Positions 22,350-31,637 of a DNA stretch of 46,512 nt are shown here, piece by piece. Within the stretch, counting starts at the first letter, position 1, and each line of letters opens with the position of its first letter. This stretch comes from an uncultured Pelagibacteraceae bacterium (GTDB taxonomy: Bacteria > Pseudomonadota > Alphaproteobacteria > Pelagibacterales > Pelagibacteraceae). Position numbers and translations under genes: made by a program. The notes beneath the pieces were generated by a model, which had not been told where the DNA came from, did no database searches, and saw only the letters and a program-made list of their open reading frames with translations. Location of the stretch: assembly GCA_902606445.1 (NCBI GenBank), contig CACLGJ010000005.1:1-46512 (forward strand), given 5' to 3'.

Positions 22350-23272
22350 GCTTTTAATTCTTTCCAAAAAGTTTTTGCATGGTTTACTCCCGACAGATTA
22401 AATAAAGTTTTCAAACCTGTTGGAGATGTAACATTAATATCCCCATTAAGTTTATGATCAATGAAGTCAATCCCTGCAAAAAAGATATCTTTTTTTTTAA
22501 GATCCTTAGCAATTAATTTAGATATTTTATTTTCTTTTTTTGTTAATTTTGTATTAATTGGCTTTGCACCTTTGCTCATGTTGCTCAGAAAAGATCCTTT
22601 TTTTGGAATTCTTGAAATAGCTCCACATACTTTACCATTAATTAAAAAAACACGTTTATCTCCTTTACTTATTTTAGGTAAATACTTTTGACACATTATC
22701 TGATTATGTTTTTTTATATATCTATTGATTAATTTTAAATTAAATTTATTTAAAAGATATATGTCATTTCCACTATAACTGTTGATTGGTTTGATAATTA
22801 CTCTTTTATGTTTTTTAAAAAATTTTTTAATTTCAATAATATTTTGGGTAAATATCGTACTTGGCATATACTTTTGATAATTTGCAGAGTAAAGTTTTTC
22901 TGAAACATTTCTTATTGAAGTAGGGTTATTAATAATTTTTACTCTTTCCTTAATAGTATCAAGTATATAGGTTGTTGAAATATATTCTAGATTAAAAGGA
23001 GGGTCCTGACGAATCAAAATAAATTTACATTTAGTGAGATCTAATTTTTGTTTTTTAATTATTTTAAAAAATTTTTTTTTAAAATAATTAAATTTAACAA
23101 AAAAACCAGAAGCAATTACTTTTGAACCAATTATAGATAAATTTTTAGGTTCATAATAAAAAATTTTATAATTTTTATTCTGAATTTCATTTGCAAGAAA
23201 AATACTAGTATCTGAAATAGGATTTAGTTTTGATGGATGATTTCCCTGGAAAGCTATAATGTTATTTATCAT
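22346..23272 (-). CDS. gshB: Glutathione synthetase
   Basis: About 308 residues. It joins glycine to gamma-glutamylcysteine with ATP, using an ATP-grasp fold. Marks shared with the E. coli enzyme: LIRQDPPFNLEYISTTYIL, NVSEKLYSANYQKYMP, RVIIKPINSYSGNDIY, QKYLPKISKGDKRVFLING, FFAGIDFIDHKLNGDINVTSPTG. The ATG at 23272 gives a start like homologues; an upstream GTG at 23281 is in frame. It overlaps gshA upstream by 11 bases and the DMT gene downstream by 4. Confidence 0.95.
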   Translation of the reverse strand: MINNIIAFQGNHPSKLNPISDTSIFLANEIQNKNYKIFYYEPKNLSIIGSKVIASGFFVKFNYFKKKFFKIIKKQKLDLTKCKFILIRQDPPFNLEYISTTYILDTIKERVKIINNPTSIRNVSEKLYSANYQKYMPSTIFTQNIIEIKKFFKKHKRVIIKPINSYSGNDIYLLNKFNLKLINRYIKKHNQIMCQKYLPKISKGDKRVFLINGKVCGAISRIPKKGSFLSNMSKGAKPINTKLTKKENKISKLIAKDLKKKDIFFAGIDFIDHKLNGDINVTSPTGLKTLFNLSGVNHAKTFWKELKA

Positions 23273-24557
23273 ATAATTCACTTAAATCTTCATTTTTAGA
23301 AAATTTATTTATCATATGATCAGCATTAGTTTTTTTATTTTCAATCACTTTTTCTAAATGACTTAAATAGATAGTTTCATTTTTGCCTTGTTTATTTAAT
23401 ATATCTCTTGTCACTAAACCTTTATTTGATAGCTTTAATAAAACCTTCGCCCAATATAAAAGATCTTTGCCCATTAATTGTGTATTAAAGCCTTTTTTAG
23501 GAGCCTCGAGATATGCATTTATAATCTTATCTTTATTCCATTTTGAAATTATTTCATAAACTTCATCTAAATTTCCATAAAGCAAGCCTAGATTAAAAGC
23601 AGGCCCAGAACACAGACAATCCCAACCACAAGCATCCATTGATCTAAGTTCTATATATTTCTTTAATCGATTTTCAGTGAATATCGTACTTAAGTGTATA
23701 GTTAGATCATTATCAGTAGGAAGACGGTTACCAATTTCACTTATTTTGCCATCCATAAAATCTTTGAAAATATATTTTTTTCCAGAAAAATAAGTATCTT
23801 GATCCTGAATAAATAATATTGGAAAATTAATTATAAACTCAGCATATTTATCAAAATCTAAATTTTCAAAAAATAATTTTGGTAATCCACCTCTAGACGT
23901 ATTTTGCCAAACTTTTGATCTATAAGATAAATAACCACTTTTCTTTTTTTCAACTATTGACGAATTAGCAAATAATGCAATGGAGATTGGAACTATTGAA
24001 TTTACTATCTTAAATTTTTTTATAAAATCTTCTTCAGAATTGTAATCAACATTTAGTTGAGTACCGCATGTTCTATACATCATATCCAAACTTAACCCAC
24101 CATTTAAAGGCATTTCTTTTGTCATGAGTTTGTATCTTTGTTTTGGATTATTTGGAATTTCATCTAATTTTGAAAATGGATCAAATCCCACACTAATAAT
24201 ATTGATCCCCAGTTTTTGAGTTACCTGCCTTAATTCAAATAAATAATCGTGAGACTCTGCGCAAGCTTCATGAATATTTGTAAGTTTACCTCCTGATAAT
24301 TCTATTTGATTTCCAGGTTCAAGAGTAATATTTTTTTCACCTTTAGTTAATCCAACTATATCATTTTTCTCTAATATTGGTTTCCAACCAAATTCTAATA
24401 AATCTCTAAACATTTCTTTAACTTTAAAATAGTCAATTCTTTGATTGTCATTGCTATTAAAAAGAAACTTTTCGTGTTCTATACCAACTTTAAAATCTTT
24501 AGTCTTTTTTATGCCAGATCTAAAGTGCTCGATAATTTTTTCTTTAGTGTTAATCAT
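23262..24557 (-). CDS. gshA: Glutamate-cysteine ligase (plant/alphaproteobacterial type)
   Basis: 431 residues. It makes gamma-glutamylcysteine, the first step to glutathione. It belongs to the class shared by alphaproteobacteria and plants, not the E. coli type: VGIEHEKFLF near residue 24, LEPGNQIELSGG, FDPFSKLDEIP, PKQRYKLM, MMYRTCGTQLNVDY, WQNTSRGG and RSMDACGWDCLCSGPAFNLGLLYG are all present. Two Cys in the ACGWDCLC segment could be redox-active, as plant enzymes are redox-regulated, though by different cysteines. It starts 17 bases after purF and overlaps gshB. Confidence 0.95.
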   Translation of the reverse strand: MINTKEKIIEHFRSGIKKTKDFKVGIEHEKFLFNSNDNQRIDYFKVKEMFRDLLEFGWKPILEKNDIVGLTKGEKNITLEPGNQIELSGGKLTNIHEACAESHDYLFELRQVTQKLGINIISVGFDPFSKLDEIPNNPKQRYKLMTKEMPLNGGLSLDMMYRTCGTQLNVDYNSEEDFIKKFKIVNSIVPISIALFANSSIVEKKKSGYLSYRSKVWQNTSRGGLPKLFFENLDFDKYAEFIINFPILFIQDQDTYFSGKKYIFKDFMDGKISEIGNRLPTDNDLTIHLSTIFTENRLKKYIELRSMDACGWDCLCSGPAFNLGLLYGNLDEVYEIISKWNKDKIINAYLEAPKKGFNTQLMGKDLLYWAKVLLKLSNKGLVTRDILNKQGKNETIYLSHLEKVIENKKTNADHMINKFSKNEDLSELYDK

Positions 24558-24574
24558 TTTGTGATTATATTTTA

Positions 24575-26056
24575 TTAGTTATTAGATACTGTGTTTAATA
24601 AAGATAGCTGAGTGATTTTATTATCTCCTAATTCATCTATAGGTTTAACAGGATATTCACCAGTAAAATAATGATCAGTTAATTGAGGATAACTCTCACT
24701 TCTTTTATCAAAGCCAATTGCTCTATACATACCATCTATCGATAAAAATTTAAGAGATCTTGCTCCAATGTATTCACAAATCTCATGATTTGATTTATTA
24801 GCTGCTAACAACTCTTTTCTTGTTGGAGTGTCAACTCCATAAAAGTCTGGATATCTAATTTCTGGACAAGCTATTCTAACGTGAACTTCTTTTGCTCCAG
24901 CATCATACAACATTTTTACAATTTTATGAGACGTCGTTCCTCTAACCAACGAATCATCAATCAAAATTATTTTTTTATCTTTAATCGTTGTCTTATTTGC
25001 ATTAAGTTTTAACTTTACTCCTAAACTTCTAATTTGTTGACTGGGTTCAATAAAAGTTCGTCCTACATAGTGATTTCTTATTAAACCATGCTCATAATTC
25101 TTACCTAAATATTGAGCAAATCCTAGTGCTGCTGCATTCCCACTATCTGGAACAGGGACAATAATATCAGCATCAACATCATTTTCTTTTGCAAGTTCTT
25201 TTCCTAAATTTTTTCTGTGTTCATATGCCGTTTTTCCACTCAAAATACTATCTGGTCTTGCAAAATAAATATATTCAAAAACACATGGCCTCACTTTTTT
25301 TGGTGAAAAAGGCTTAATGCTTTTTAATTTTTCATTTTCTATTAAAACAATTTCACCATTCTCAACTTCTCTAACAAATTTTGCGCCAATTATGTCTAAT
25401 GCACAAGTTTCTGATGCAAGTACGTAGCTATTTTTTAATTTTCCAATAATTAATGGTCTAATACCGTAAGGGTCTCTAACCCCTATTAATGACTTTTGAG
25501 TTATCATTACCAAAGCATATCCCCCTTGAATTTGGAAAATAGCATCAACTACTTTATCAATAGTATTAGTTCTTTTGGATTTAGCAATTAATTGAACAAT
25601 AGTTTCTGTATCTGATGTCGTATAAAAAATTGCACCATCTTCAACAAGTTTATTTCTCAAATAAATTGAATTTGTTAAATTACCATTATGTGCAACTCCT
25701 ATACCCCCAGCATTTGTATCTGCAAAAAAAGGCTGAATATTTCTTAAAGTATTATTTCCGGTTGTGCTATATCGATTATGTCCAATTGCAAAGTTACCTC
25801 TTAATTTTTTTAAAATTTTTTCCTTGTTGAAATTATCACCAACTAAACCAAATCTTTTTTCTGAATAATATTGTTCACCGTCAAAAGTAACAATTCCACA
25901 TCCTTCCTGGCCTCTATGTTGTAGTGCATGTAGACCTAAAGCAGTTAAAGCAGACGCATCCTCAATATTACTTATTCCAAAAACTCCACATTCTTCTTTA
26001 ACTTTAGGATTAAAGATCTTCAATTTTTTCTTTAGAGTCTTGATATGTTTTTTCAT
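24575..26056 (-). CDS. purF: Amidophosphoribosyltransferase
   Basis: 493 residues. It commits PRPP and glutamine to purine synthesis. A 22-residue propeptide precedes the nucleophile Cys23 (EECGVFG), as in Bacillus-type PurF. The N-terminal Ntn glutaminase carries HRGQEGCGI, GHNRYSTTG and VAHNGNLTN. The C-terminal phosphoribosyltransferase has IILIDDSLVRGTTSHKIV. The Cys residues of the Bacillus-type 4Fe-4S cluster cannot be assigned with certainty by eye, though CPEIRYPDFYG and an ICEYIGA segment are in the right places. The start overlaps cvpA by 47 bases, a long overlap. Confidence 0.97.
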   Translation of the reverse strand: MKKHIKTLKKKLKIFNPKVKEECGVFGISNIEDASALTALGLHALQHRGQEGCGIVTFDGEQYYSEKRFGLVGDNFNKEKILKKLRGNFAIGHNRYSTTGNNTLRNIQPFFADTNAGGIGVAHNGNLTNSIYLRNKLVEDGAIFYTTSDTETIVQLIAKSKRTNTIDKVVDAIFQIQGGYALVMITQKSLIGVRDPYGIRPLIIGKLKNSYVLASETCALDIIGAKFVREVENGEIVLIENEKLKSIKPFSPKKVRPCVFEYIYFARPDSILSGKTAYEHRKNLGKELAKENDVDADIIVPVPDSGNAAALGFAQYLGKNYEHGLIRNHYVGRTFIEPSQQIRSLGVKLKLNANKTTIKDKKIILIDDSLVRGTTSHKIVKMLYDAGAKEVHVRIACPEIRYPDFYGVDTPTRKELLAANKSNHEICEYIGARSLKFLSIDGMYRAIGFDKRSESYPQLTDHYFTGEYPVKPIDELGDNKITQLSLLNTVSNN

Positions 26057-26555
26057 TTGGGAATTCTCTCAAAAGATAATTACTACCTTTCTCCAAATAT
26101 GGAAAGGCATAAGATTTATCCACATTTATTGGCCATTTTTCATAATTATAAACAATATGAACACCTGAGAATATGCACACAGAAATTATATACGCTCTAA
26201 GAAAACCAAAAAAGAATCCAAATACGGCATCTAAATTTCCGATCCCAGTATATTTAACAGCTCTACTAATACCTTTATTGATCATTAATACTAAGAAGAT
26301 AATAATAATAAATATTGAAACACCCAGACCCACATCTAAAACATATTCATTATCAATAATATTTTCAAAGTATGGTTTAACTCTTGGAAAAATTATTAAA
26401 GTAATTACGTAGGCCAACAACCATTTTGCCATGGATAAAATACTTAAAACGAAACCTTTTTTGTAGCATTTTATTAAAGATAAAATTGTTAGTATTAAAA
26501 ACATAATATCTATAATTGAAGCTACATTATAGAAGTCTTCAAGAGTTTCTAGCAT
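26010..26555 (-). CDS. cvpA: CvpA family membrane protein
   Basis: 181 residues, four predicted spans. The first segment IIDIMFLILTILSLIKCYKKGFV and the GLGVSIFIIIIFLVLMINKGISRAVKYTGIGNLDAVFGFFFGFLRAYI region fit the CvpA/colicin V production family. The role in most bacteria is envelope homeostasis and is not well defined. The cvpA-purF order of E. coli is kept here, with a 47-base overlap. It is 3 bases downstream of the RND exporter gene. Confidence 0.9.
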   Translation of the reverse strand: MLETLEDFYNVASIIDIMFLILTILSLIKCYKKGFVLSILSMAKWLLAYVITLIIFPRVKPYFENIIDNEYVLDVGLGVSIFIIIIFLVLMINKGISRAVKYTGIGNLDAVFGFFFGFLRAYIISVCIFSGVHIVYNYEKWPINVDKSYAFPYLEKGSNYLLREFPNEKTYQDSKEKIEDL

Positions 26556-26558
26556 TAA

Positions 26559-28946
26559 TTATTTTCCAAATGGTTTAAATATCAATATTAAAGATGGTAA
26601 GAGTGTTAGAACAGAAATCATAGCAAGCAACATTGCCAGACCTGTAAAAATTCCAAAGTAAATAGTTGGAATAAATTTTGACAAAACTAAAATTGAAAAA
26701 CCAAATACTATAGTAATAGATGTATTTAATATTGCTGCTCCAACAGTTGAATGACATGTAGTTAAAGTTTTCTTATAATCTCTAAGTTTATTAAATTCTT
26801 CTTTAAAACGGTATATATAATGAATACTGTTATCAACAGCTATACCAATTGTAATTGCAGCAATTGTTATTGTCATCATATCTAGTGGAATACCCAAAAG
26901 GCCAATAATTCCTAATATAAAGAAAGCTGCAATAAAATTTGGCACTACACCAATTAAAGATAATTTAATATTTCTAAATAAAATTAAAAACATTGCAAAA
27001 ATACCAATCATTACTAATCCTAAAGTTAAAATTTGTGATTTAAATAAACTTTGTAAAAGATTATTAAACAAAATTAACACTCCTGCCAATTTAAACTGCT
27101 CTTTTTCTATTCCTAACTCATTCTGAAGTTCAAAATTTATTTTATTAATTAAATCGTTTCTTCTTAAGTTTTCTCGAGAGTCTATTATTCTTAAACTTAT
27201 ACGAGCCTCATTATCTTTGATTGAAATATACGGATCAATTATTTCATTTTTTATGCTATCTGGTATTTTTGAATACAGAACTCCCATTTCAAGGGTTCCA
27301 AGAGATTTATTATTATTTAATTGAGTTGCAACTTCAATAATTGATGAAAATGATAATACTTTTCCTATTTCAGGTAGGCTATCTAAATAATTGTGAACAT
27401 TATTTATTAAGTCTACTTTATCTTTCGTAAACCAATATTTTTCATTGTCTTGATCATCTTCATCACCCCAATCCTCAAAGTCATCATTGTCAGTAGCTTC
27501 CTCTTTTTTAGTTTCTGGGAATTTTAAAATAACTTCGAGGGGTGTTGTTCCTCCAAGTTTTTCATCAATTAATTTCATTCCTTTATAGATTTCGGTTTTT
27601 TTACTGAAATAATTGATAAAACTATTTTCAACCTCTAATTTTGAAATTCCAAATACACTCAGAAAAATTATAATAATAGTTATTATAAAAATTGGTGTTT
27701 GATAATTTATAGACAGTTCTCCAAATAAATTTGTTATTTTTGAACCATTATTTTCTTTCATTGATATATTTTCAGTAGGCGCAAAACTTAATAGAGTAGG
27801 GAGCAGTGTAAAAGTAATTATGAATGACGTAATTAGTCCAAATGTCATCATCCAACCGAAATCAATAATGGGTTTAATTTCACTAAAGATTAAAGATAAA
27901 AAAGCTATTATAGTTGTCAGAGCTGTATAAAGAATAGGCCAAAACATTTTCTTAGTAGTAAGAGCTAAAATTTCCAAATTGCTTTTATTGGAATTAGATT
28001 TTTTAAGTTGTAGAAACCTTGTACTCATGTGAATATTCATTGCCATTGTTAAGATTAACATCAATGCGATAAAATTTGACGAAATAACAGTTACTTTCCA
28101 ACTCAGTAGACCTAGAAGACCCATCATAATAATAACAGAAAAAAAACAACTACTAATTGGAACTATAATCCAAATAAGTTTTCTAAATACAAACCAAAGT
28201 GTTGCTATAATAAATAACAAAACTCCTAAACCAAATACCACAATATCACTTTTAATAAATGTCATCATGTCATCAGCAATCATTGGAATACCACCTAAAT
28301 AAATTTTTCCAATGTCCTCATAACTTTTAATGACATCTCTGATTTCTAGAATATTTTGATGATTTTTTTTTTTAATTTGATCACGGTAATTTTCTATTTC
28401 ATCTTTTGATTTGTTTTCTATATTTTCTAAGGGAAGATTTTGTTTTATATTTACAATTATTCCACTAGTTTTACCATCTTCACTAATTACAAAATTTCTA
28501 AAAACAGGACTATCTAAAATTTCTTCAAATCCTCTTTGCTTATCAACATCTTCATCTTTAAGAGTTTTGAAACCTTCTAAACGTTCTTGAAGAGAAGCAT
28601 CTGAATTGTTCAATAGAGGAATATCTAAAAGAGTAATTACACTATGAACCCAGTCTAGACTTTGAATTTTATATTTTAAACTTAACAAATTATTTATTGA
28701 TGTATCAGTAATCATTCCTTCATTAGGGGTGTAAGTAAGAACTAAAAACTCTTTGGATCCATATCTGTCAGTAATTTCTCTTAAATACTCAAGATCAGGA
28801 TCTCCTTCAATTAATAACGTTTCTGATGAAGCATCTAGCCTAAAGTCTTTTGAATAATATCCAAAACTTAATAATGTGATTAATAAAATTACAAATACAG
28901 ACTTAGGATTTTTTAAAATTGTATTTTCATACAAATTAGCAAACAT
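26559..28946 (-). CDS. RND superfamily exporter (MmpL/HpnN-like)
   Basis: About 795 residues from the ATG at 28946; an in-frame TTG at 29015 would overlap dnaB by 50 bases and is less likely. Twelve spans in two halves, each with one large periplasmic loop after the first span, which is the layout of the single-subunit RND exporters of the hydrophobe/amphiphile or hopanoid type. Typical segments: GGIPMIADDMMTFIKSDI before TM2 and TITIAAITIGIAVDNSIHYIYRFKEE in the second half. The second periplasmic loop holds a very acidic insert (DDFEDWGDEDDQD, encoded near 27436-27505). A lipid or lipid-like cargo is likely. Confidence 0.85.
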   Translation of the reverse strand: MFANLYENTILKNPKSVFVILLITLLSFGYYSKDFRLDASSETLLIEGDPDLEYLREITDRYGSKEFLVLTYTPNEGMITDTSINNLLSLKYKIQSLDWVHSVITLLDIPLLNNSDASLQERLEGFKTLKDEDVDKQRGFEEILDSPVFRNFVISEDGKTSGIIVNIKQNLPLENIENKSKDEIENYRDQIKKKNHQNILEIRDVIKSYEDIGKIYLGGIPMIADDMMTFIKSDIVVFGLGVLLFIIATLWFVFRKLIWIIVPISSCFFSVIIMMGLLGLLSWKVTVISSNFIALMLILTMAMNIHMSTRFLQLKKSNSNKSNLEILALTTKKMFWPILYTALTTIIAFLSLIFSEIKPIIDFGWMMTFGLITSFIITFTLLPTLLSFAPTENISMKENNGSKITNLFGELSINYQTPIFIITIIIIFLSVFGISKLEVENSFINYFSKKTEIYKGMKLIDEKLGGTTPLEVILKFPETKKEEATDNDDFEDWGDEDDQDNEKYWFTKDKVDLINNVHNYLDSLPEIGKVLSFSSIIEVATQLNNNKSLGTLEMGVLYSKIPDSIKNEIIDPYISIKDNEARISLRIIDSRENLRRNDLINKINFELQNELGIEKEQFKLAGVLILFNNLLQSLFKSQILTLGLVMIGIFAMFLILFRNIKLSLIGVVPNFIAAFFILGIIGLLGIPLDMMTITIAAITIGIAVDNSIHYIYRFKEEFNKLRDYKKTLTTCHSTVGAAILNTSITIVFGFSILVLSKFIPTIYFGIFTGLAMLLAMISVLTLLPSLILIFKPFGK

Positions 28947-28965
28947 AGATGTTTTATATTGGAAA

Positions 28966-30384
28966 TTAATTAATTTGAGTATCTTTAAATTTTGTAAATC
29001 TCTCTTCAAATTCAAGAGTTACTTTACCAATTGGACCGTGACGTTGTTTACCAATGATAATTTCAGCTAAATGAGCAACTTCATTCATCTTAGCTTGCCA
29101 TTCAGCATGTTCTACAGTCGCCTCTCTTGGTTCCTTCCTTTGCAAATAATAACCTTCTCTATAAACAAACATTACAACATCAGCATCTTGTTCAATTGAA
29201 CCTGATTCTCTCAAATCAGCCAACTGAGGTTTATGGTCATCACGTTGTTCAACTTGTCTAGATAGTTGGGATAAAGCCACGACAGGAACTCCAAGTTCTT
29301 TAGCTATAGCTTTTAGGCCTTGGGTTATTTGTGAGATTTCTTGAACTCTTCCATCTTTGTTATATGTGGTTCCCCTCATTAATTGAATATAATCAACTAC
29401 TATCATATCGAGACCATGCAATCTTTTTATTCTCCGAGCTCTATTGCTCATTGCCGCAATACTAATTGCGGGAGTTTCGTCTATAAACAATGGAAGTTCA
29501 GCAATATTTTTAGAGGTTTCTAAAAACTGATCAAACTGTTCATCAGAAATTCTACCACGTCTGATATCATTAGATCCTATACGAGCTTGCTCAGATAAAA
29601 TTCTAGTTGATAATTGTTCAGATGACATCTCCAAGGAAAAAAATGCGATAGAAGATTTTTTGCCGTTATCTTGAATACTTTTAGCAGCGTTGAAAGCAAT
29701 ATTCGTAGCAAGAGATGTTTTACCCATTGAAGGTCGGCCTGCAATTATTATTAAGTCTGATTGATGTAATCCTCCAAGTTTATTATCTAAATCTTTTAAT
29801 CCTGTTGGAACACCAACAATCCCACCTTCATTTTTGTATGCAGCTGAAGCCATTTCAATTGTTTGTTTCATAGCATCGTCAAACTTTACTAGAGAAGAGT
29901 TGAATGATCCTTTTTCTGCTAAATCAAATAATAATCTTTCAGAATTTTCAATAATATTTTGACCATTCGTATCTAAATCATTCACTTTAGCATTATCTAT
30001 TGTTTGTTCAGAAATTTTTATTAGTTCTCGCCTAACAAACATATCATAAATTATTTTCGAATATTCAATAGTTTGTCTGACTGAAGTAGAAAATTTTGTA
30101 ATTTTAACTAAATATTCAGGAATATCCAAATCATCCTTTTCATCTTCAAAATAATTTTTTAGAGTTATCGGGTTTGCAAGCATTCCCTTATAAATTAAAT
30201 TTTCAATAGCATTAAAAATTTTTTGATGCATTGGGTCATAAAAATTTATGTTTGAAATAATTGTACTTACTTCATCAAAGATTTCATTTGTTACTAAGAT
30301 AGAACCAATTACTGATTGCTCTGCTTCAATATTATTTGGAAGTTCTTTAAATTTATTTTTAACTAAGCTTAGATTATTTTCCAT
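28966..30384 (-). CDS. dnaB: Replicative DNA helicase DnaB
   Basis: 472 residues. The hexameric fork helicase. The N-terminal domain shows NIEAEQSVIGSIL; the RecA-like C-domain has Walker A GRPSMGKTS (216-224), SLEMSSEQL, MIVVDYIQLM (Walker B) and ALSQLSRQVEQRDDHKPQLADLRESGSIEQDADVV. No intein or insertion is seen. It stands between an RND exporter and rplI. The link of dnaB with rplI, rpsR and rpsF is an old conserved arrangement. Confidence 0.98.
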   Translation of the reverse strand: MENNLSLVKNKFKELPNNIEAEQSVIGSILVTNEIFDEVSTIISNINFYDPMHQKIFNAIENLIYKGMLANPITLKNYFEDEKDDLDIPEYLVKITKFSTSVRQTIEYSKIIYDMFVRRELIKISEQTIDNAKVNDLDTNGQNIIENSERLLFDLAEKGSFNSSLVKFDDAMKQTIEMASAAYKNEGGIVGVPTGLKDLDNKLGGLHQSDLIIIAGRPSMGKTSLATNIAFNAAKSIQDNGKKSSIAFFSLEMSSEQLSTRILSEQARIGSNDIRRGRISDEQFDQFLETSKNIAELPLFIDETPAISIAAMSNRARRIKRLHGLDMIVVDYIQLMRGTTYNKDGRVQEISQITQGLKAIAKELGVPVVALSQLSRQVEQRDDHKPQLADLRESGSIEQDADVVMFVYREGYYLQRKEPREATVEHAEWQAKMNEVAHLAEIIIGKQRHGPIGKVTLEFEERFTKFKDTQIN

Positions 30385-30451
30385 ACAAGCAGCCTATATG
30401 AAAAAACTTTTTTAAATATTCAAAAATATTACTGTGGATGAAATTGTATAA

Positions 30452-30910
30452 TTACTGAATTGTATCAGCAGACTGAACATTAATTGTAATTTCAGCATCA
30501 ACCGCAGAGTGTAATGAAATCTTTACTTTATATTTTCCAAGAGTTTTTATTTCTTGAACTGGTTGTATCATTGAGGGTTTTATATCTATTTTATTTGTCT
30601 CTTGAATTAATTTTGATATTTCTGTTGGTTTTACTGAGCCATATAGTTCATTATTTTCAGTGCTAAGTTTTTTAACCAGGTATTCTTTATTATTAATTTC
30701 TTCTGAAATTTTTTGAGCTGCAGCTTTTTTATTATTATCTTTTTTGGATAAATCTGATTTAATTTTTTCAACCTCTTTGATATTTTCTTTTGATGCGTAC
30801 AAAGCTTTTTTATTTGCTATCAAAAAGTTTCTAGCAAATCCTCTTTTTACTTCAATTACCTCACCAATTGACCCAATTCTTTTTACATTTTCTAATAATA
30901 TGACTTTCAT
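30452..30910 (-). CDS. rplI: 50S ribosomal protein L9
   Basis: 152 residues, the usual length. The N-terminal domain MKVILLENVKRIGSIGEVIEVKRGFARNFLI is the diagnostic L9 sequence, followed by a Lys-rich connecting helix and the C-terminal rRNA-binding domain. It starts one base after the stop of rpsR, in the conserved S6-S18-L9 operon. Confidence 0.97.
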   Translation of the reverse strand: MKVILLENVKRIGSIGEVIEVKRGFARNFLIANKKALYASKENIKEVEKIKSDLSKKDNNKKAAAQKISEEINNKEYLVKKLSTENNELYGSVKPTEISKLIQETNKIDIKPSMIQPVQEIKTLGKYKVKISLHSAVDAEITINVQSADTIQ

Positions 30911-30911
30911 T

Positions 30912-31184
30912 TTATAATAGAGCTAAGTTTCTAGCTCTTTTTATTGATAGAGATAATTCTCTCTGCTTTTTTTGGCTTATATTTGTAATTCTTGAAGGCA
31001 AAATTTTTCCATTTTCTGACATATATTTTTTTAATAATTTAATATTTTTATAGTCCACTTTAGGTGCTCCTTTTACTGATAATGGACAGCTTTTTTTAAA
31101 TTTATATTTATTTGGTTGAAAAATACTAAGCTTTGCGAAATTACTTTGCTTACTTTTTTTATTTCCACTTTGTCTTTTTGGCAT
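30912..31184 (-). CDS. rpsR: 30S ribosomal protein S18
   Basis: 90 residues. The core [50 protein letters not shown] matches S18, which packs against S6 on the 30S platform. A basic N-terminal extension of about 30 residues precedes it. It lies 6 bases after rpsF and 1 base before rplI. Confidence 0.95.
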   Translation of the reverse strand: MPKRQSGNKKSKQSNFAKLSIFQPNKYKFKKSCPLSVKGAPKVDYKNIKLLKKYMSENGKILPSRITNISQKKQRELSLSIKRARNLALL

Positions 31185-31190
31185 AATTAA

Positions 31191-31550
31191 TTAATTATTT
31201 TTCTCTTTTTTTTCAATTTTTTCACTTTCATCCTTTTTACCAAAGTAATTTGTATCTAAATCAAAACTTTTAACTTTCACAGTTAAATATCTCAAAAGTT
31301 TCTTGTCAATTGCTTCATTTTTTTCTAATTCTTCAACGACTTTACCTCTCCCCTTTATTTTAAAATGTATATAACTTCCTTTTTTATTTTTTCTTATTAA
31401 ATAGGAAAGATTTAGCAAACCCCAGTTTTCAGTTTTAACTATTTCACCTTCATTTTTTTCAACAATTTTTGAATATTTTTCTGTGAGCTGTTTAAGCTCA
31501 CTTGGTGATGCGTCTTGTCTGGCAATAATCGTATGTTCGTATAAATTCAT
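31191..31550 (-). CDS. rpsF: 30S ribosomal protein S6
   Basis: 119 residues. S6 fold recognisable from NLYEHTIIARQD at the N-terminus, ENWGLLNLSYLIRKNKKGSYIHFKI in the middle and RYLTVKV near the end. It closes with an acidic and basic tail (DESEKIEKKEKNN), longer than in many species. First gene of the rpsF-rpsR-rplI transcript; a good -10 box lies 33 bases upstream. Confidence 0.95.
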   Translation of the reverse strand: MNLYEHTIIARQDASPSELKQLTEKYSKIVEKNEGEIVKTENWGLLNLSYLIRKNKKGSYIHFKIKGRGKVVEELEKNEAIDKKLLRYLTVKVKSFDLDTNYFGKKDESEKIEKKEKNN

Positions 31551-31582
31551 TTAAGTTCTTTAATAAAACGTGTGGATATACT

Positions 31583-31588
31583 ATTATA
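31583..31588 (-). promoter_or_regulatory. Possible -10 box of the rpsF-rpsR-rplI operon
   Basis: On the minus strand a perfect TATAAT lies 33 bases upstream of the rpsF start, in the 87-base divergent gap shared with fabD. The -35 region is only a T-rich stretch. Position and sequence suit a ribosomal-protein promoter, but the single-box evidence is weak. Confidence 0.35.
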
Positions 31589-31637
31589 AACCTTCAATTA
31601 CAATAGTAAAAAAGCTAAAATTTAAATTGATTTTAAT

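Noticed and set aside
27436-27505. Frameshift or low-quality sequence in the RND gene
   Set aside because: The frame stays open on both sides and the acidic codons are regular, so it is a real insert.
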